Position numbers and translations under genes: made by a program. The notes beneath the pieces were generated by a model. It was not told the DNA's origin. It searched no databases and saw only the letters and a list, made by a program, of their open reading frames with translations. From Aestuariivita sp. (GTDB lineage: Bacteria; Pseudomonadota; Alphaproteobacteria; Rhodobacterales; Rhodobacteraceae), in the NCBI GenBank assembly GCA_026709985.1, contig JAPORY010000079.1, forward strand, positions 1 through 61,164: a stretch of DNA of 61,164 nt, written 5' to 3'. This document shows, one piece after another, positions 37,305 to 45,775 of this stretch. The stretch's first letter is position 1, and each line of letters opens with the position of its first letter.

Positions 37305-38072
37305 ATGCTTGAACTGCTTGGTCTAACGACGACGTCAGCAGTGCTCGCTATTGTTGTGACCATAGCGGCTGGAATTGTCAAAGGCACCATCGGGTTTGCC
37401 TTACCGCTCATCATGATCTCTGGCTTGTCGATCATCATGGAGCCCAAGCTTGCCCTTGCAGCGATTGTGCTGCCGGCGCTGCTAACTAATCTTCATCAAA
37501 CATTCCGAAATGGCATTCGAGCGGCTTTAGAGGCGGCAACTGAGCACTGGCGATTTATGTTGGCAACCTGCTTGGTGTTGACGCTAACGGCTCAAAGCGT
37601 CGCGATCATCCCAACTCACGTCCTTTATCTCGTAATCGGCGTCCCCGTCGTCACACTTGCCGTCATCCAATTAATTGGGTTTAGAATGACGATTTCTCCT
37701 CAACACAGAGTGCGTGCTGAATGGATAATCGGCTCAATTACGGGGATATTTGGAGGGATCTCTGCAACTTGGGGACCGACTACAGTATTATATTTGCTTG
37801 CGATAAATTCCCCGAAGTCTCGCCAAATCATCGTGCAAGGCACCGTATACGGAATTGGGTCTATTGCCTACCTCTTAGCCCATCTGCAGTCGGGGATATT
37901 TAACCTCGAAAATGTATTCCTGTCGGCATTTCTCATTTTACCGGCATTGATTGGCATGGCGATTGGAATGCGTCTACAGCAAAAATTAGATGCAAATCGA
38001 TTTCGTACGGTAACTCTCATAGTCTTGGTACTCTTAGGCTTCAATCTTATACGGCGCGGGCTTTTCGTCTGA
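37305..38072 (+). CDS. TSUP/TauE-SafE family membrane permease
   Basis: A 255-residue membrane protein of the sulfite exporter TauE/SafE family, which moves sulfur-containing or other organic anions. About seven to eight hydrophobic segments are visible, for example AVLAIVVTIAAGIVKGTIGF, a second repeat with GSITGIFGGISATWGPTTV, and a last helix TLIVLVLLGFNLI. The two half-repeats with Gly-rich G-x-GG turns are a family feature. The substrate cannot be inferred. It stands alone, so regulation is unknown. Confidence 0.85.
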   Translation: MLELLGLTTTSAVLAIVVTIAAGIVKGTIGFALPLIMISGLSIIMEPKLALAAIVLPALLTNLHQTFRNGIRAALEAATEHWRFMLATCLVLTLTAQSVAIIPTHVLYLVIGVPVVTLAVIQLIGFRMTISPQHRVRAEWIIGSITGIFGGISATWGPTTVLYLLAINSPKSRQIIVQGTVYGIGSIAYLLAHLQSGIFNLENVFLSAFLILPALIGMAIGMRLQQKLDANRFRTVTLIVLVLLGFNLIRRGLFV

Positions 38073-38422
38073 TGGGCAAGTGCGCTCCGTGTGATAAAGG
38101 GTCGGACTAGAAACACTTTCCTGATATGCTCTAAGATTATGAAGAAACTGAAGAGTAACTTTGATGCAAGGTAGTAGCATTCTGAGGAAAATCAGGTTGG
38201 TTCATCGAATAAATGCTCCTTAAACCGGTCGTCAAAAAACTCAACGGATCGGTTTTTCCCGATCTCACGTTGAGAAATATCCCCCCGTCTGATTGATTAA
38301 TTGGTCTTCCGAAAAGGCAAGAAAAAAATGTTCCTCGAATTCAACAACGCCCAAACAAGCTTTCCTACCAACAAAAGTGACTTATACCCTTTCGGTACCT
38401 GTGTCGGGTCAATATTCTGTCA
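38073..38422. other. Intergenic region before the endonuclease gene
   Basis: About 350 bases without a gene, AT-rich, between the TSUP permease and the end of the endonuclease gene. It contains one terminator-like hairpin, listed separately. Confidence 0.4.
38222..38258 (+). terminator. Imperfect hairpin followed by T's
   Basis: AAACCGGTC at 38222-38230 pairs with GATCGGTTT at 38247-38255 with one mismatch, and T's follow. It is 150 bases after the TSUP permease stop and could end that transcript. The stem is imperfect and the loop long. Confidence 0.3.
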
Positions 38423-39268
38423 CTAATCTACGTGTCGCCTCATATTGGCCGTTGTTTTGTAAAACCTCAACTCTTCGTCGCTGAGCTGTTCTGCTGGAAC
38501 TAACTCGTAATGCCGCTCATCAGTAATCGTAATTTCTTCATCCAGATTCCCGAACGCAAACAGCGCAATTCTGCCTTTATCCATGAATTGCGCAGCGACT
38601 GGGCGAGCAACCAACTTTTCAAACTTTTGCTCGGCAACGAGAAAATCCTGCCAGATTTGAACTACGCTAAGAGCATCTCTTCCACTCTTGGCTTGTACAG
38701 GCAAAACGTAATGGGCACCATCCTTGTCTATACCAACATACAAGTCATCTGTTTCTACTTGGAAACCACTGTCTCCTGACTTGAGGGCATTTCTGACCTT
38801 AACCGATGTACGTAAATGACTTTGCAAAGGATAGCAAACCAGACCAGTAAATATATCTAGCAATCGATTATAGCGAAGTCTGGCCAACAGAGCTTGCTCG
38901 TCCGACATAGCACATCTGTAAATAAGGCCTGGAGTCGCGTCGGGAACTCGAATAATCTGAAGTCCAATTCTTGGTTCAATCACGTTAATGGGGGTGAGCT
39001 TCAGCACGTAAATGGCATGACCACCAGGGAAAATTGCCCATTCCTTACCCTTCGGAGCACAGTCACGAATGCTGTCAGGCAACTGTATTCTGTAGCGCAG
39101 CGAATAAATGATATCCCCAATATTCTTTGGACGCTTGAGGCCTAGCACCGCAGCCGTCGAGATAATTTCATCGCGACTAAAAGGTACTTCTTGCATGCCT
39201 GAATGGTATCGTTCCAAGAATATTCTCGAAATGATCCGCTGCGCAGCCGTTTCACGTTTTTTACTCAC
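38423..39268 (-). CDS. Putative restriction endonuclease (partner of the adjacent methyltransferase)
   Basis: A 281-residue protein whose likely role comes from its partner. The N-terminal half (PFSRDEIISTAAVLGLKRPK, then DIIYSLRYRIQLP) looks like a winged-helix DNA-binding region. The C-terminal half has VETDDLYVGIDKDGAHYVLP followed by VQAKSGRD. Acidic residues, a beta strand and a Q-x-K end are what a PD-(D/E)XK nuclease core would show. It starts with GTG 39268, overlapping the methyltransferase stop by four bases, so the two are co-translated. I know of no close characterised member and cannot name a recognition site. Confidence 0.6.
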   Translation of the reverse strand: MSKKRETAAQRIISRIFLERYHSGMQEVPFSRDEIISTAAVLGLKRPKNIGDIIYSLRYRIQLPDSIRDCAPKGKEWAIFPGGHAIYVLKLTPINVIEPRIGLQIIRVPDATPGLIYRCAMSDEQALLARLRYNRLLDIFTGLVCYPLQSHLRTSVKVRNALKSGDSGFQVETDDLYVGIDKDGAHYVLPVQAKSGRDALSVVQIWQDFLVAEQKFEKLVARPVAAQFMDKGRIALFAFGNLDEEITITDERHYELVPAEQLSDEELRFYKTTANMRRHVD

Positions 39269-40653
39269 GACCGCTGACCGGTACTGTCAAAGCCCGGCCA
39301 CCTTAGAACTAGAACCTCCTCTCGGAGCTTCTGTTTGGTTGCTGTCGCTTGCCGGGTCCGGAACAATTCAAGTGATTCTACTTCGTATCCTGCTCGCTCC
39401 GCAAGATCACCCAGAATCTGCCCCGTACGGATCATCACCCTGAGATAGGAGGCTTGATCTCCCACGACATAGGCTAGGCGAGCACCGGGCCGCAAAACCT
39501 TCCGCAGGGAAGCGAAATGACGAGCCATTCCGCCGAAATAGAGACGCGTCACGCGATGATACATCCGCTCAAACCCAGATTGTTTGCCGAGTTCTATTCG
39601 TCGAGCTTCAATTGCATCGGCAATCTTATCTACCTCGGCGTGGTCGCTAACCCAACTACAATCGTCATCGTCGCTGTAAACACCACGCGTATTGGAGCGT
39701 AATAGGTTTCGTTTCATTTTCTGGAGGTCAGATCGACTCTCAATAAAACCCAGTAACACTGACTCCAATCGAACAATGCGCGAGTAGTCTTTTTCGTTAG
39801 GATAAGGCGGCGAAGTAATAACGGCGTCAACGCTACAAGGATCAATACAAGAATCGATATTCCGTGCGTCACAATCAAAAGCGGAGGATGGTGTGTCGTC
39901 AAGCGGCTGGAGTTGGCGCAGATCCGTCGCGATGGCCTGGATACTGCTAAGCCAGCTTTCAACCACGTTGGTATCAGTCTTTATTCTTCCAACACCGACT
40001 TCGGGCCCGAACCGTAGATTGCAGATGTCGCTCACAAGCGAATGCGCAAGGGCCAAGGATTCATGCGCTGCAAAGACCTTAGCGTGCATATCCGCAAGCA
40101 TATCTCTCAGGATAAGAACTTTGTGTAGCGGCAATGGACTGATCGAATTCTTGAGCATCAGCCTTTCGACCTCGGGAGGCAAAGAACGGAGTTTTCTCTC
40201 TGGCGGAATACTTGCCATTGGAACATCCGTGACCCCTTGTTCTTCAAATAATCGCAATGTCGCACTCGCAACTCGGTGCGCATGGGCTGCAAATCGATCA
40301 GGATTTATCGACCAATTGGTTTTCGTGTTTGCTGCAAGGCGGGATACTGCGACTGTTTCTAACCCAACGCTTGGGATTCCGAGTTTTTTGGCTTCAACAA
40401 GTGTTGTACCAGTTCCGCAGAATGGATCAAGCAGGAGGTTATCGCCGCTCAGGCCAAATCGGGTTACAAATTCGCGAACGAGATGGGGAGGGAAAGAAAG
40501 GACAAATCGATACCACCCGTGTGCTGCCAAATCTTCAGGCAGCAATGTATTCATTTTTCCGTTCGCAACTGGTTTTTCAGCACCACTAGATCCAGATCCA
40601 GCGGGACGCGATAAAGTACCCATTGATTTCCTAAAAATTGTCCCGTCTTGCAT
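39265..40653 (-). CDS. DNA methyltransferase (N6-adenine or N4-cytosine)
   Basis: A 462-residue site-specific DNA methyltransferase. The SAM-binding motif I (LLLDPFCGTGTTLVEAKKLG) is near residue 75. The catalytic motif IV, VITSPPYPNEKDYS, comes about 200 residues later. That order (motif I, long middle region, motif IV) resembles the alpha class. SPPY occurs in both N4-cytosine and N6-adenine enzymes, so the methylated base is open. It is the first gene of a two-gene operon with the putative endonuclease. It is not CcrM-like. Confidence 0.85.
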   Translation of the reverse strand: MQDGTIFRKSMGTLSRPAGSGSSGAEKPVANGKMNTLLPEDLAAHGWYRFVLSFPPHLVREFVTRFGLSGDNLLLDPFCGTGTTLVEAKKLGIPSVGLETVAVSRLAANTKTNWSINPDRFAAHAHRVASATLRLFEEQGVTDVPMASIPPERKLRSLPPEVERLMLKNSISPLPLHKVLILRDMLADMHAKVFAAHESLALAHSLVSDICNLRFGPEVGVGRIKTDTNVVESWLSSIQAIATDLRQLQPLDDTPSSAFDCDARNIDSCIDPCSVDAVITSPPYPNEKDYSRIVRLESVLLGFIESRSDLQKMKRNLLRSNTRGVYSDDDDCSWVSDHAEVDKIADAIEARRIELGKQSGFERMYHRVTRLYFGGMARHFASLRKVLRPGARLAYVVGDQASYLRVMIRTGQILGDLAERAGYEVESLELFRTRQATATKQKLREEVLVLRWPGFDSTGQRS

Positions 40654-40946
40654 TCTGGCGATTTCTAAATTGGAGAATTTATATTTCTAAGCGTTTATTC
40701 ACGTAAACCTGAGGATTATTAACGCTTCATTTCTGCAACTCTGACTTTTGATCAAAATTCAATCTGAAAAAAGTGCGGCCTTTGTCGTATTGTTATCACG
40801 ACTACGGGTGAAAACCAAAACTTTATCGGTTGGATTTTCGCGTGTCGTTGGCCTAGCATGGGCATAGGCCACAAAGAGCTTCTTGTCGCGCAATTTCCCG
40901 CCCAAAGCTTCAATAACTCGTGGCGTCTCAATAAATGTGCCAAAAA

Positions 40947-42554
40947 TCAATCAACGCTCTTGAGGGCGGCGGCCTTGACGTCAGCGGCTACGTTGGGAAG
41001 AAATTGTCGAAAGTTCTCTTCAAACATCCCAACCAACTTCTGCGCCTGCCGATCATACTCCTCTCCATTTTCCCAAGTACGACGCGGATCAAGGAGTGTC
41101 TCAGACACGCCCGGCACAGAGACTGGAACGGAAAAACCAAAATGTTGGTCCGTACGGAATTTCGTTTGCGACACTCTTCCCTCAAGCGTCGCTGAAAGCA
41201 ACGCCCGTGTGGCGGCAATCGGCATTCGCTTACCCGTACCATACGAACCACCAGTCCAACCTGTATTGACCAACCAGCAATCGGCTTTGTGTTTTGCTAT
41301 TCGTTCACGGAAGAGATTTCCATAAATTTCAGGCCGACGGGGCATGAAAGGTGCACCGAAACAGGTTGAGAAAGTCGGTTGCGGCTCAATAACTCCCCGC
41401 TCCGTTCCTGCAACCTTAGAAGTAAAGCCAGAAAGAAAGTGATAGATTGCCTCCGCGGGAGTAAGCCGAGCGATCGGCGGCAACACGCCGAACGCGTCAC
41501 AGGTAAGCATAATGATGTTGCTGGGATGTCCGCCTAATCCATTCGATGACGCACTAGAAATATAGTCAAGCGGGTACGCGCAGCGCATGTTTGCGGTGAT
41601 GCTGTCGTCGTCAAAATCCAGATCAAAGGTTTCAGGATCATATCGCATGTTCTCAATGATCGTACTGAACTTTTGCGTTGTTGCAAAAATCTCAGGCTCG
41701 GCCTCAACGCTGAGCGAGAGCGTTTTTGCGTAACAACCCCCTTCAAAGTTGGAGATGCCTTGATCGGACCAAGCATGCTCATCATCGCCGATCAAAACTC
41801 GTTTCGGATCGGAAGAAAGAGTCGTCTTACCCGTGCCGGATAATCCAAAGAATATCACTGTGTTCGCAGGATTACCAACTTCATGATTCGCCGAACAATG
41901 CATCGGCAGAATATTTTTCTCAGGCAAAAGGAAATTTAGGAGGGTGAAAACAGACTTCTTACTCTCGCCCGCATATTTCGTACCAGCTATCAGAATTGTC
42001 TTCTTGCCGAGATCAAGAGCGATAATCGTCTCGGAGCGACATCCGTGTCTCGACGGGTCTGCCCGAAAACTCGGACAATTAATAAGAATGCAGTCAGCTG
42101 TATAGTCGTCAAGTTCATGCGGTTCCAGTCGTCGCAAAAGATGGCGAACGAATAGATTATGCCAAGCGAGTTCCGTTATCGCACGCACGTTCACACGGAA
42201 TGTCGCATCAGCGCCCGCAACAAGGTCCTGTACGAATAAATCGCGGTCTTGCATGTGCTCAATCATGTCAGCGTGCAGCGTATCAAAGTTTTCCGAGCTC
42301 ATCCGTTGGTTATTCTGCCACCAAATACTCTCCACATCCGCAGAGGGGCAAACAACATACTTGTCATTAGGGGATCGCCCCGTGTACTTCCCCGTAGTCA
42401 CCAGAAACGAGCCACCTTTGCCGAGTGTCCCTTCGCCACGGCGCAGAGCTGTTGCAACAAGAGCAGGCTCTTGCAAATTGTAATGGATCGTGCCAGAACT
42501 GATGATACCTTGATTCTCAATCAGAAATTTTGAGTTCACTCGCCCAATTTGCAT
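40947..42554 (-). CDS. pckA: Phosphoenolpyruvate carboxykinase (ATP)
   Basis: Converts oxaloacetate and ATP to phosphoenolpyruvate, the first committed gluconeogenic step, in the cytoplasm. It has 535 residues, normal for the family. Visible are RSPNDKYVV, the metal/substrate site [21 protein letters not shown], the P-loop [16 protein letters not shown] and the second metal site LIGDDEHAW. It diverges from hprK across 365 bases. With methylsuccinyl-CoA dehydrogenase in the window, growth on acetate-like carbon is plausible (inference). Confidence 0.97.
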   Translation of the reverse strand: MQIGRVNSKFLIENQGIISSGTIHYNLQEPALVATALRRGEGTLGKGGSFLVTTGKYTGRSPNDKYVVCPSADVESIWWQNNQRMSSENFDTLHADMIEHMQDRDLFVQDLVAGADATFRVNVRAITELAWHNLFVRHLLRRLEPHELDDYTADCILINCPSFRADPSRHGCRSETIIALDLGKKTILIAGTKYAGESKKSVFTLLNFLLPEKNILPMHCSANHEVGNPANTVIFFGLSGTGKTTLSSDPKRVLIGDDEHAWSDQGISNFEGGCYAKTLSLSVEAEPEIFATTQKFSTIIENMRYDPETFDLDFDDDSITANMRCAYPLDYISSASSNGLGGHPSNIIMLTCDAFGVLPPIARLTPAEAIYHFLSGFTSKVAGTERGVIEPQPTFSTCFGAPFMPRRPEIYGNLFRERIAKHKADCWLVNTGWTGGSYGTGKRMPIAATRALLSATLEGRVSQTKFRTDQHFGFSVPVSVPGVSETLLDPRRTWENGEEYDRQAQKLVGMFEENFRQFLPNVAADVKAAALKSVD

Positions 42555-42919
42555 CTAAAGTTGTCTCCAAACTTCCTTTGCGGAATCAATCTTGCGATCT
42601 GGCCTAATTATCTACACTCAAAGCAAAAATACAGTGGACAATTGCGTGAACAGACCCGTTTTGGAACCAAGATGCTCAATATCCAAACATTTGTGATTAA
42701 AAATAAATCGTTATCAGTGACTGTATGAAAGTCTGTCGTTTTCTCAAATGGTACGCGTCACCTACAATACAGGACTACAGCGGCGACGAACCAGACTCTG
42801 GTCGACAATCCAAGCTTCTAGATGATAGGAGGTTGTTACAGTAGACATGATACAATGCTCACCTTCAACCGTCCCGACTGCCTTGATCTTGCTCAAGGTC
42901 GCGTTTTTTCTGGCCGCCG
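42555..42919. other. pckA-hprK divergent intergenic region
   Basis: No gene is recognised. In many alphaproteobacteria the ChvI response regulator and ChvG sensor kinase lie between pckA and hprK; this space (365 bases) is far too small for either. Confidence 0.45.
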
Positions 42920-43369
42920 ATGACATCGTATACAGCACAGAACATCGGCGAAATTGTCCACGCAAGTTGCGTAGCCTTTTGTAACCAAGGAGTACTGATC
43001 TCGGGACCATCGGCAAGCGGAAAATCGACTCTAGCTCTCGAATTAATTTCACGAGGAGCGACACTCGTAGCCGACGATCGCACAGTTCTTTCTGTTACTG
43101 ATAATCAAATTTTGGCATCGCCTCCAGCAAAGTTATCGGGAATAATCGAAGTCCGAGGGATAGGTTTGCTCCGGGCCAAGTCAGCAGCGCCCGTGCGATT
43201 GGGATTGATTATTGATCTTGAACACACAGAACCATTACGACACCCGCCGAAAAGAATACGAAAACTGATGGGACTATCATTACCCGTTCTTTATCGCATC
43301 GACAGTTCCTCATTTCCTGCTGCAATCCTGCAATATCTCGCAGAGGGACTATATACCGATGAGAATTAA
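42920..43369 (+). CDS. hprK: HPr kinase, short alphaproteobacterial form
   Basis: A 149-residue protein matching only the C-terminal kinase domain of HPr kinase/phosphorylase. This is the usual short form in alphaproteobacteria, where it phosphorylates HPr in a regulatory (nitrogen or carbon) PTS. The P-loop ISGPSASGKSTLALELI is followed by LVADDRTVL and the HprK signature region IIEVRGIGLLR. The partners often found alongside (sensor kinase before, EIIA and HPr after) are not here. Confidence 0.85.
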   Translation: MTSYTAQNIGEIVHASCVAFCNQGVLISGPSASGKSTLALELISRGATLVADDRTVLSVTDNQILASPPAKLSGIIEVRGIGLLRAKSAAPVRLGLIIDLEHTEPLRHPPKRIRKLMGLSLPVLYRIDSSSFPAAILQYLAEGLYTDEN

Positions 43370-43674
43370 ACGGCGTGTAGCAGCGCATTTTTGCTCGGCA
43401 ATCAGTCTGACAGTGAGCGCATCAGCTTTACCGTTCTTCGGTCAATCTGATGAATTCTGAGGTCGGCAGTGCTGAAAAAGGACCATCATCAGAGTTCAAA
43501 AATCTTCGTCGAGCAGACGCAAATAGGCAATGATAGATTATGCGTTGCAAAACAGTAAAGGCACTCAATCGCCGCCATTACTAGCAAAAACTTGTTTTAG
43601 GTGCACTGGAAATGTCGTTAGCTGCGCAATCGCGAAGGATAATTGCCGCAAGAGGCGCGTAGTTCCAAATGTAA
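43370..43674. other. hprK-cobC convergent region with a tiny open frame
   Basis: No established gene. An open frame at 43359-43460 overlaps the hprK end and would encode 33 residues with a signal-peptide-like start (MRIKRRVAAHFCSAISLTV). It has no clear ribosome binding site and may be chance or the relic of a longer exported protein. RapZ or EIIA genes, common after hprK, are absent. Confidence 0.35.
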
Positions 43675-44256
43675 TCACGCAGAGTAGTTCAGTAACTCTA
43701 GCTGCCAGGTCGTTTGTTCGAACCGAATTTTGGTAACTGACAAATGATCAACAGGCATTGAGATGACCTCACGGGGGCTCACCATCCGAGCCCTACGAAT
43801 CTGCGTCAGAATAACTCCCATGTGCGCAACAACAATAATTGCTGCGTCGGGATTGTGCATAGCAAGCCAGTCGACTGATTCTTGAATGCGTCGCGCCGCT
43901 TTGTACCAACTCTCCCCATTCGGTGGAGCCGCTTCACCAGGTTCTTCCCAATAGGCGCGGCTCAATTCCGGATAGGCTGTGGCGATTTCAGCAGCGGTCA
44001 ATCCCTCCCAATCGCCGAAATTAAACTCTCGAAGAGCAGGCTTATCGGGAAGACGATGTCGTCCTTTTGATAGCAAATCAGCTGTGGCTGACGCCCGATC
44101 TAAGTCAGAGGCGACCAATGTCGCGTCTCGTGGAAGAAAAGCGTCAAGACGATCAATCCGTTCATCTATACCCGAAAAGTCGGCGGGTACATCTTTCCAA
44201 CCGGCAAAAGCTTTTGCTTTCGTTGGAGCATGTCGTACCCAATACCAAACGCTCAC
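43675..44256 (-). CDS. Histidine phosphatase, CobC-like
   Basis: A 193-residue phosphoglycerate-mutase-like phosphatase. The catalytic His is in WVRHAPT and the second His in VVAHMGV, with an intervening Arg (ASDLDRASATA) and Glu (FNFGDWEG). The gene overlaps cobU by four bases, which points to alpha-ribazole phosphatase in cobalamin nucleotide-loop assembly. The phosphatase fold itself is generic, so the substrate is inferred from context. Confidence 0.75.
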   Translation of the reverse strand: MSVWYWVRHAPTKAKAFAGWKDVPADFSGIDERIDRLDAFLPRDATLVASDLDRASATADLLSKGRHRLPDKPALREFNFGDWEGLTAAEIATAYPELSRAYWEEPGEAAPPNGESWYKAARRIQESVDWLAMHNPDAAIIVVAHMGVILTQIRRARMVSPREVISMPVDHLSVTKIRFEQTTWQLELLNYSA

Positions 44257-44777
44257 GCGAACTCTCCCTTCAAAACTTGCGGCAGCCCGGCAACTACAAG
44301 CACTACGAGTTCGGCAATTGCGGCCAAGTCGATATTCAGGCGTCCCTGAGCTTCGCGGAAAGACCTGGCGACTGAATTTGTCGGTACGATCCCGGTACCG
44401 ACCTCATTTGACACAACAATAACTGGAACCGAACAGGTGTTTAGGGCTTCAAGCAATCGGTCTTTCTCCGTTACTAAGCCTGTTTCTGATCTAAGAAATT
44501 GGTTTGAAAGCCAGACAGTGGCGCAATCAAGCAAGATTACGCCCTTGGGCGGTTTTTGCAAAATTGCAGCGACGTCTAAGGGAACCTCAATCGTCCGCCA
44601 GTGCTTCGGTCGACTGTGTCGATGGCGGTCGATTCTCTCCCTCATTTCCGCATCCTTGGCTTCAGCAGTTGCAACATAGGTCACCGAAATACCGCTATCA
44701 ATGGCCAGCCGTTCTGCAAAATGCGACTTTCCTGACGCCGCCCCGCCGAGAATGAGAGTTAATTTCGGTAGCACCAC
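44253..44777 (-). CDS. cobU: Adenosylcobinamide kinase / adenosylcobinamide-phosphate guanylyltransferase
   Basis: A 174-residue bifunctional enzyme (CobU/CobP) that phosphorylates adenosylcobinamide and then attaches GMP, forming AdoCbi-GDP. The P-loop LILGGAASGKSHFAERL is at the N-terminus. VTYVATAEAKD, the His used for guanylylation in DRHRHSRPKHW, and VVSNEVGTGIVP are characteristic. It starts with GTG 44777 and overlaps the CobC-like gene. Only these two cobalamin genes are in the window, so de novo synthesis or salvage cannot be decided. Confidence 0.93.
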   Translation of the reverse strand: MVLPKLTLILGGAASGKSHFAERLAIDSGISVTYVATAEAKDAEMRERIDRHRHSRPKHWRTIEVPLDVAAILQKPPKGVILLDCATVWLSNQFLRSETGLVTEKDRLLEALNTCSVPVIVVSNEVGTGIVPTNSVARSFREAQGRLNIDLAAIAELVVLVVAGLPQVLKGEFA

Positions 44778-44845
44778 AACAATTTCTTTGATCCACTTTC
44801 CGAATTAAAACGTAAGAATAATCACCCGTCGAAACAAGGTGGTTC

Positions 44846-45757
44846 ATGTCATCTAAAATTGTGGAGGGATCAAAAAGGATGACATCCTTAACAGACTATG
44901 ATTCGTCATTTAAGCGCAAAGCAATGGATACAGAATTGCTTGACGCCAAGACTGAATTGAAACTTGCGCGCGCATGGCGCAACAATCAAGACGAAAAAGC
45001 ACTGGATCGCTTAATCACGGCGTACATGCGGTTGGCAATTTCCATGGCTTCAAAGTACCGCCGGTATGGTGCCCCAATGAACGACCTTATCCAAGAGGCA
45101 GGCCTCGGTCTAATGAAGGCCGCCGACAAATTTGATCCCGAACGGGGCGTTCGTTTTTCGACATACGCGGTTTGGTGGATTAGAGCCTCAATTCAAGACT
45201 ACGTCATGCGGAACTGGTCATTGGTGCGGACCGGCTCAACCTCGTCTCAAAAAGCACTCTTCTTCAATATGCGGCGCGTACGCGCTCGACTCGAGCGCGA
45301 CTACGTCGCATGGGGTAACACAATCGACCGGCACAAGATCAATAAGCTGATTGCGTCGGAAATTGGGGTGCCTTTGCGCGATGTCGAAATGATGGCGGGT
45401 CGCTTGAGCGGCTCTGATTACTCTTTGAACGCCCCCCAAACGGTCGATGAAGAAGCCCGAGAATGGGTGGAGTCGCTCGCTGACGACAACCTGCAAGCAG
45501 CAGACCTCTTCGAACAGGTGCATGACCAAGAACAGCTTCGCGAGTGGTTAACGATAGCAATGAATGGCTTGAGCGAGCGCGAGCGTCTCATCGTGAATGA
45601 ACGGAGACTGAGTGACAGCCCGCGCACTCTGCAGAGTCTTGGTAATCAGCTGGGGGTATCGAAGGAGCGTGTCCGGCAACTCGAAGCAACCGCCTTAGAC
45701 AAAATGCGTAAAAGCCTTGAGACTCAATCACCCGAGGTTCAGCAGTTACTTTTCTAG
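44846..45757 (+). CDS. rpoH: RNA polymerase sigma-32 (heat-shock sigma factor)
   Basis: A 303-residue sigma-70 family protein directing RNA polymerase to heat-shock promoters. Region 2 has LIQEAGLGLMKAADKFDPER and FSTYAVWWIRASIQDYV. The RpoH-specific box QKALFFNMRR is present and distinguishes it from other alternative sigmas. Region 4 has a helix-turn-helix (LQSLGNQLGVSKERVRQLE). ATG 44846 follows AAGGTGG. It runs convergent with carB, with 18 bases between the stops. Many alphaproteobacteria have more than one rpoH, so paralogues may exist elsewhere. Confidence 0.95.
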   Translation: MSSKIVEGSKRMTSLTDYDSSFKRKAMDTELLDAKTELKLARAWRNNQDEKALDRLITAYMRLAISMASKYRRYGAPMNDLIQEAGLGLMKAADKFDPERGVRFSTYAVWWIRASIQDYVMRNWSLVRTGSTSSQKALFFNMRRVRARLERDYVAWGNTIDRHKINKLIASEIGVPLRDVEMMAGRLSGSDYSLNAPQTVDEEAREWVESLADDNLQAADLFEQVHDQEQLREWLTIAMNGLSERERLIVNERRLSDSPRTLQSLGNQLGVSKERVRQLEATALDKMRKSLETQSPEVQQLLF

Positions 45758-45775
45758 TTCACACAACGTCTCAAA

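Noticed and set aside
39265-40653. Cell-cycle methyltransferase CcrM
   Set aside because: The motif order is I before IV with a long gap; CcrM has the opposite order and a different C-terminus.
40759-40950. 63-codon minus-strand frame after pckA, overlapping its stop
   Set aside because: TTG start, no ribosome binding site, no family resemblance; an equally long frame overlaps it in another register.
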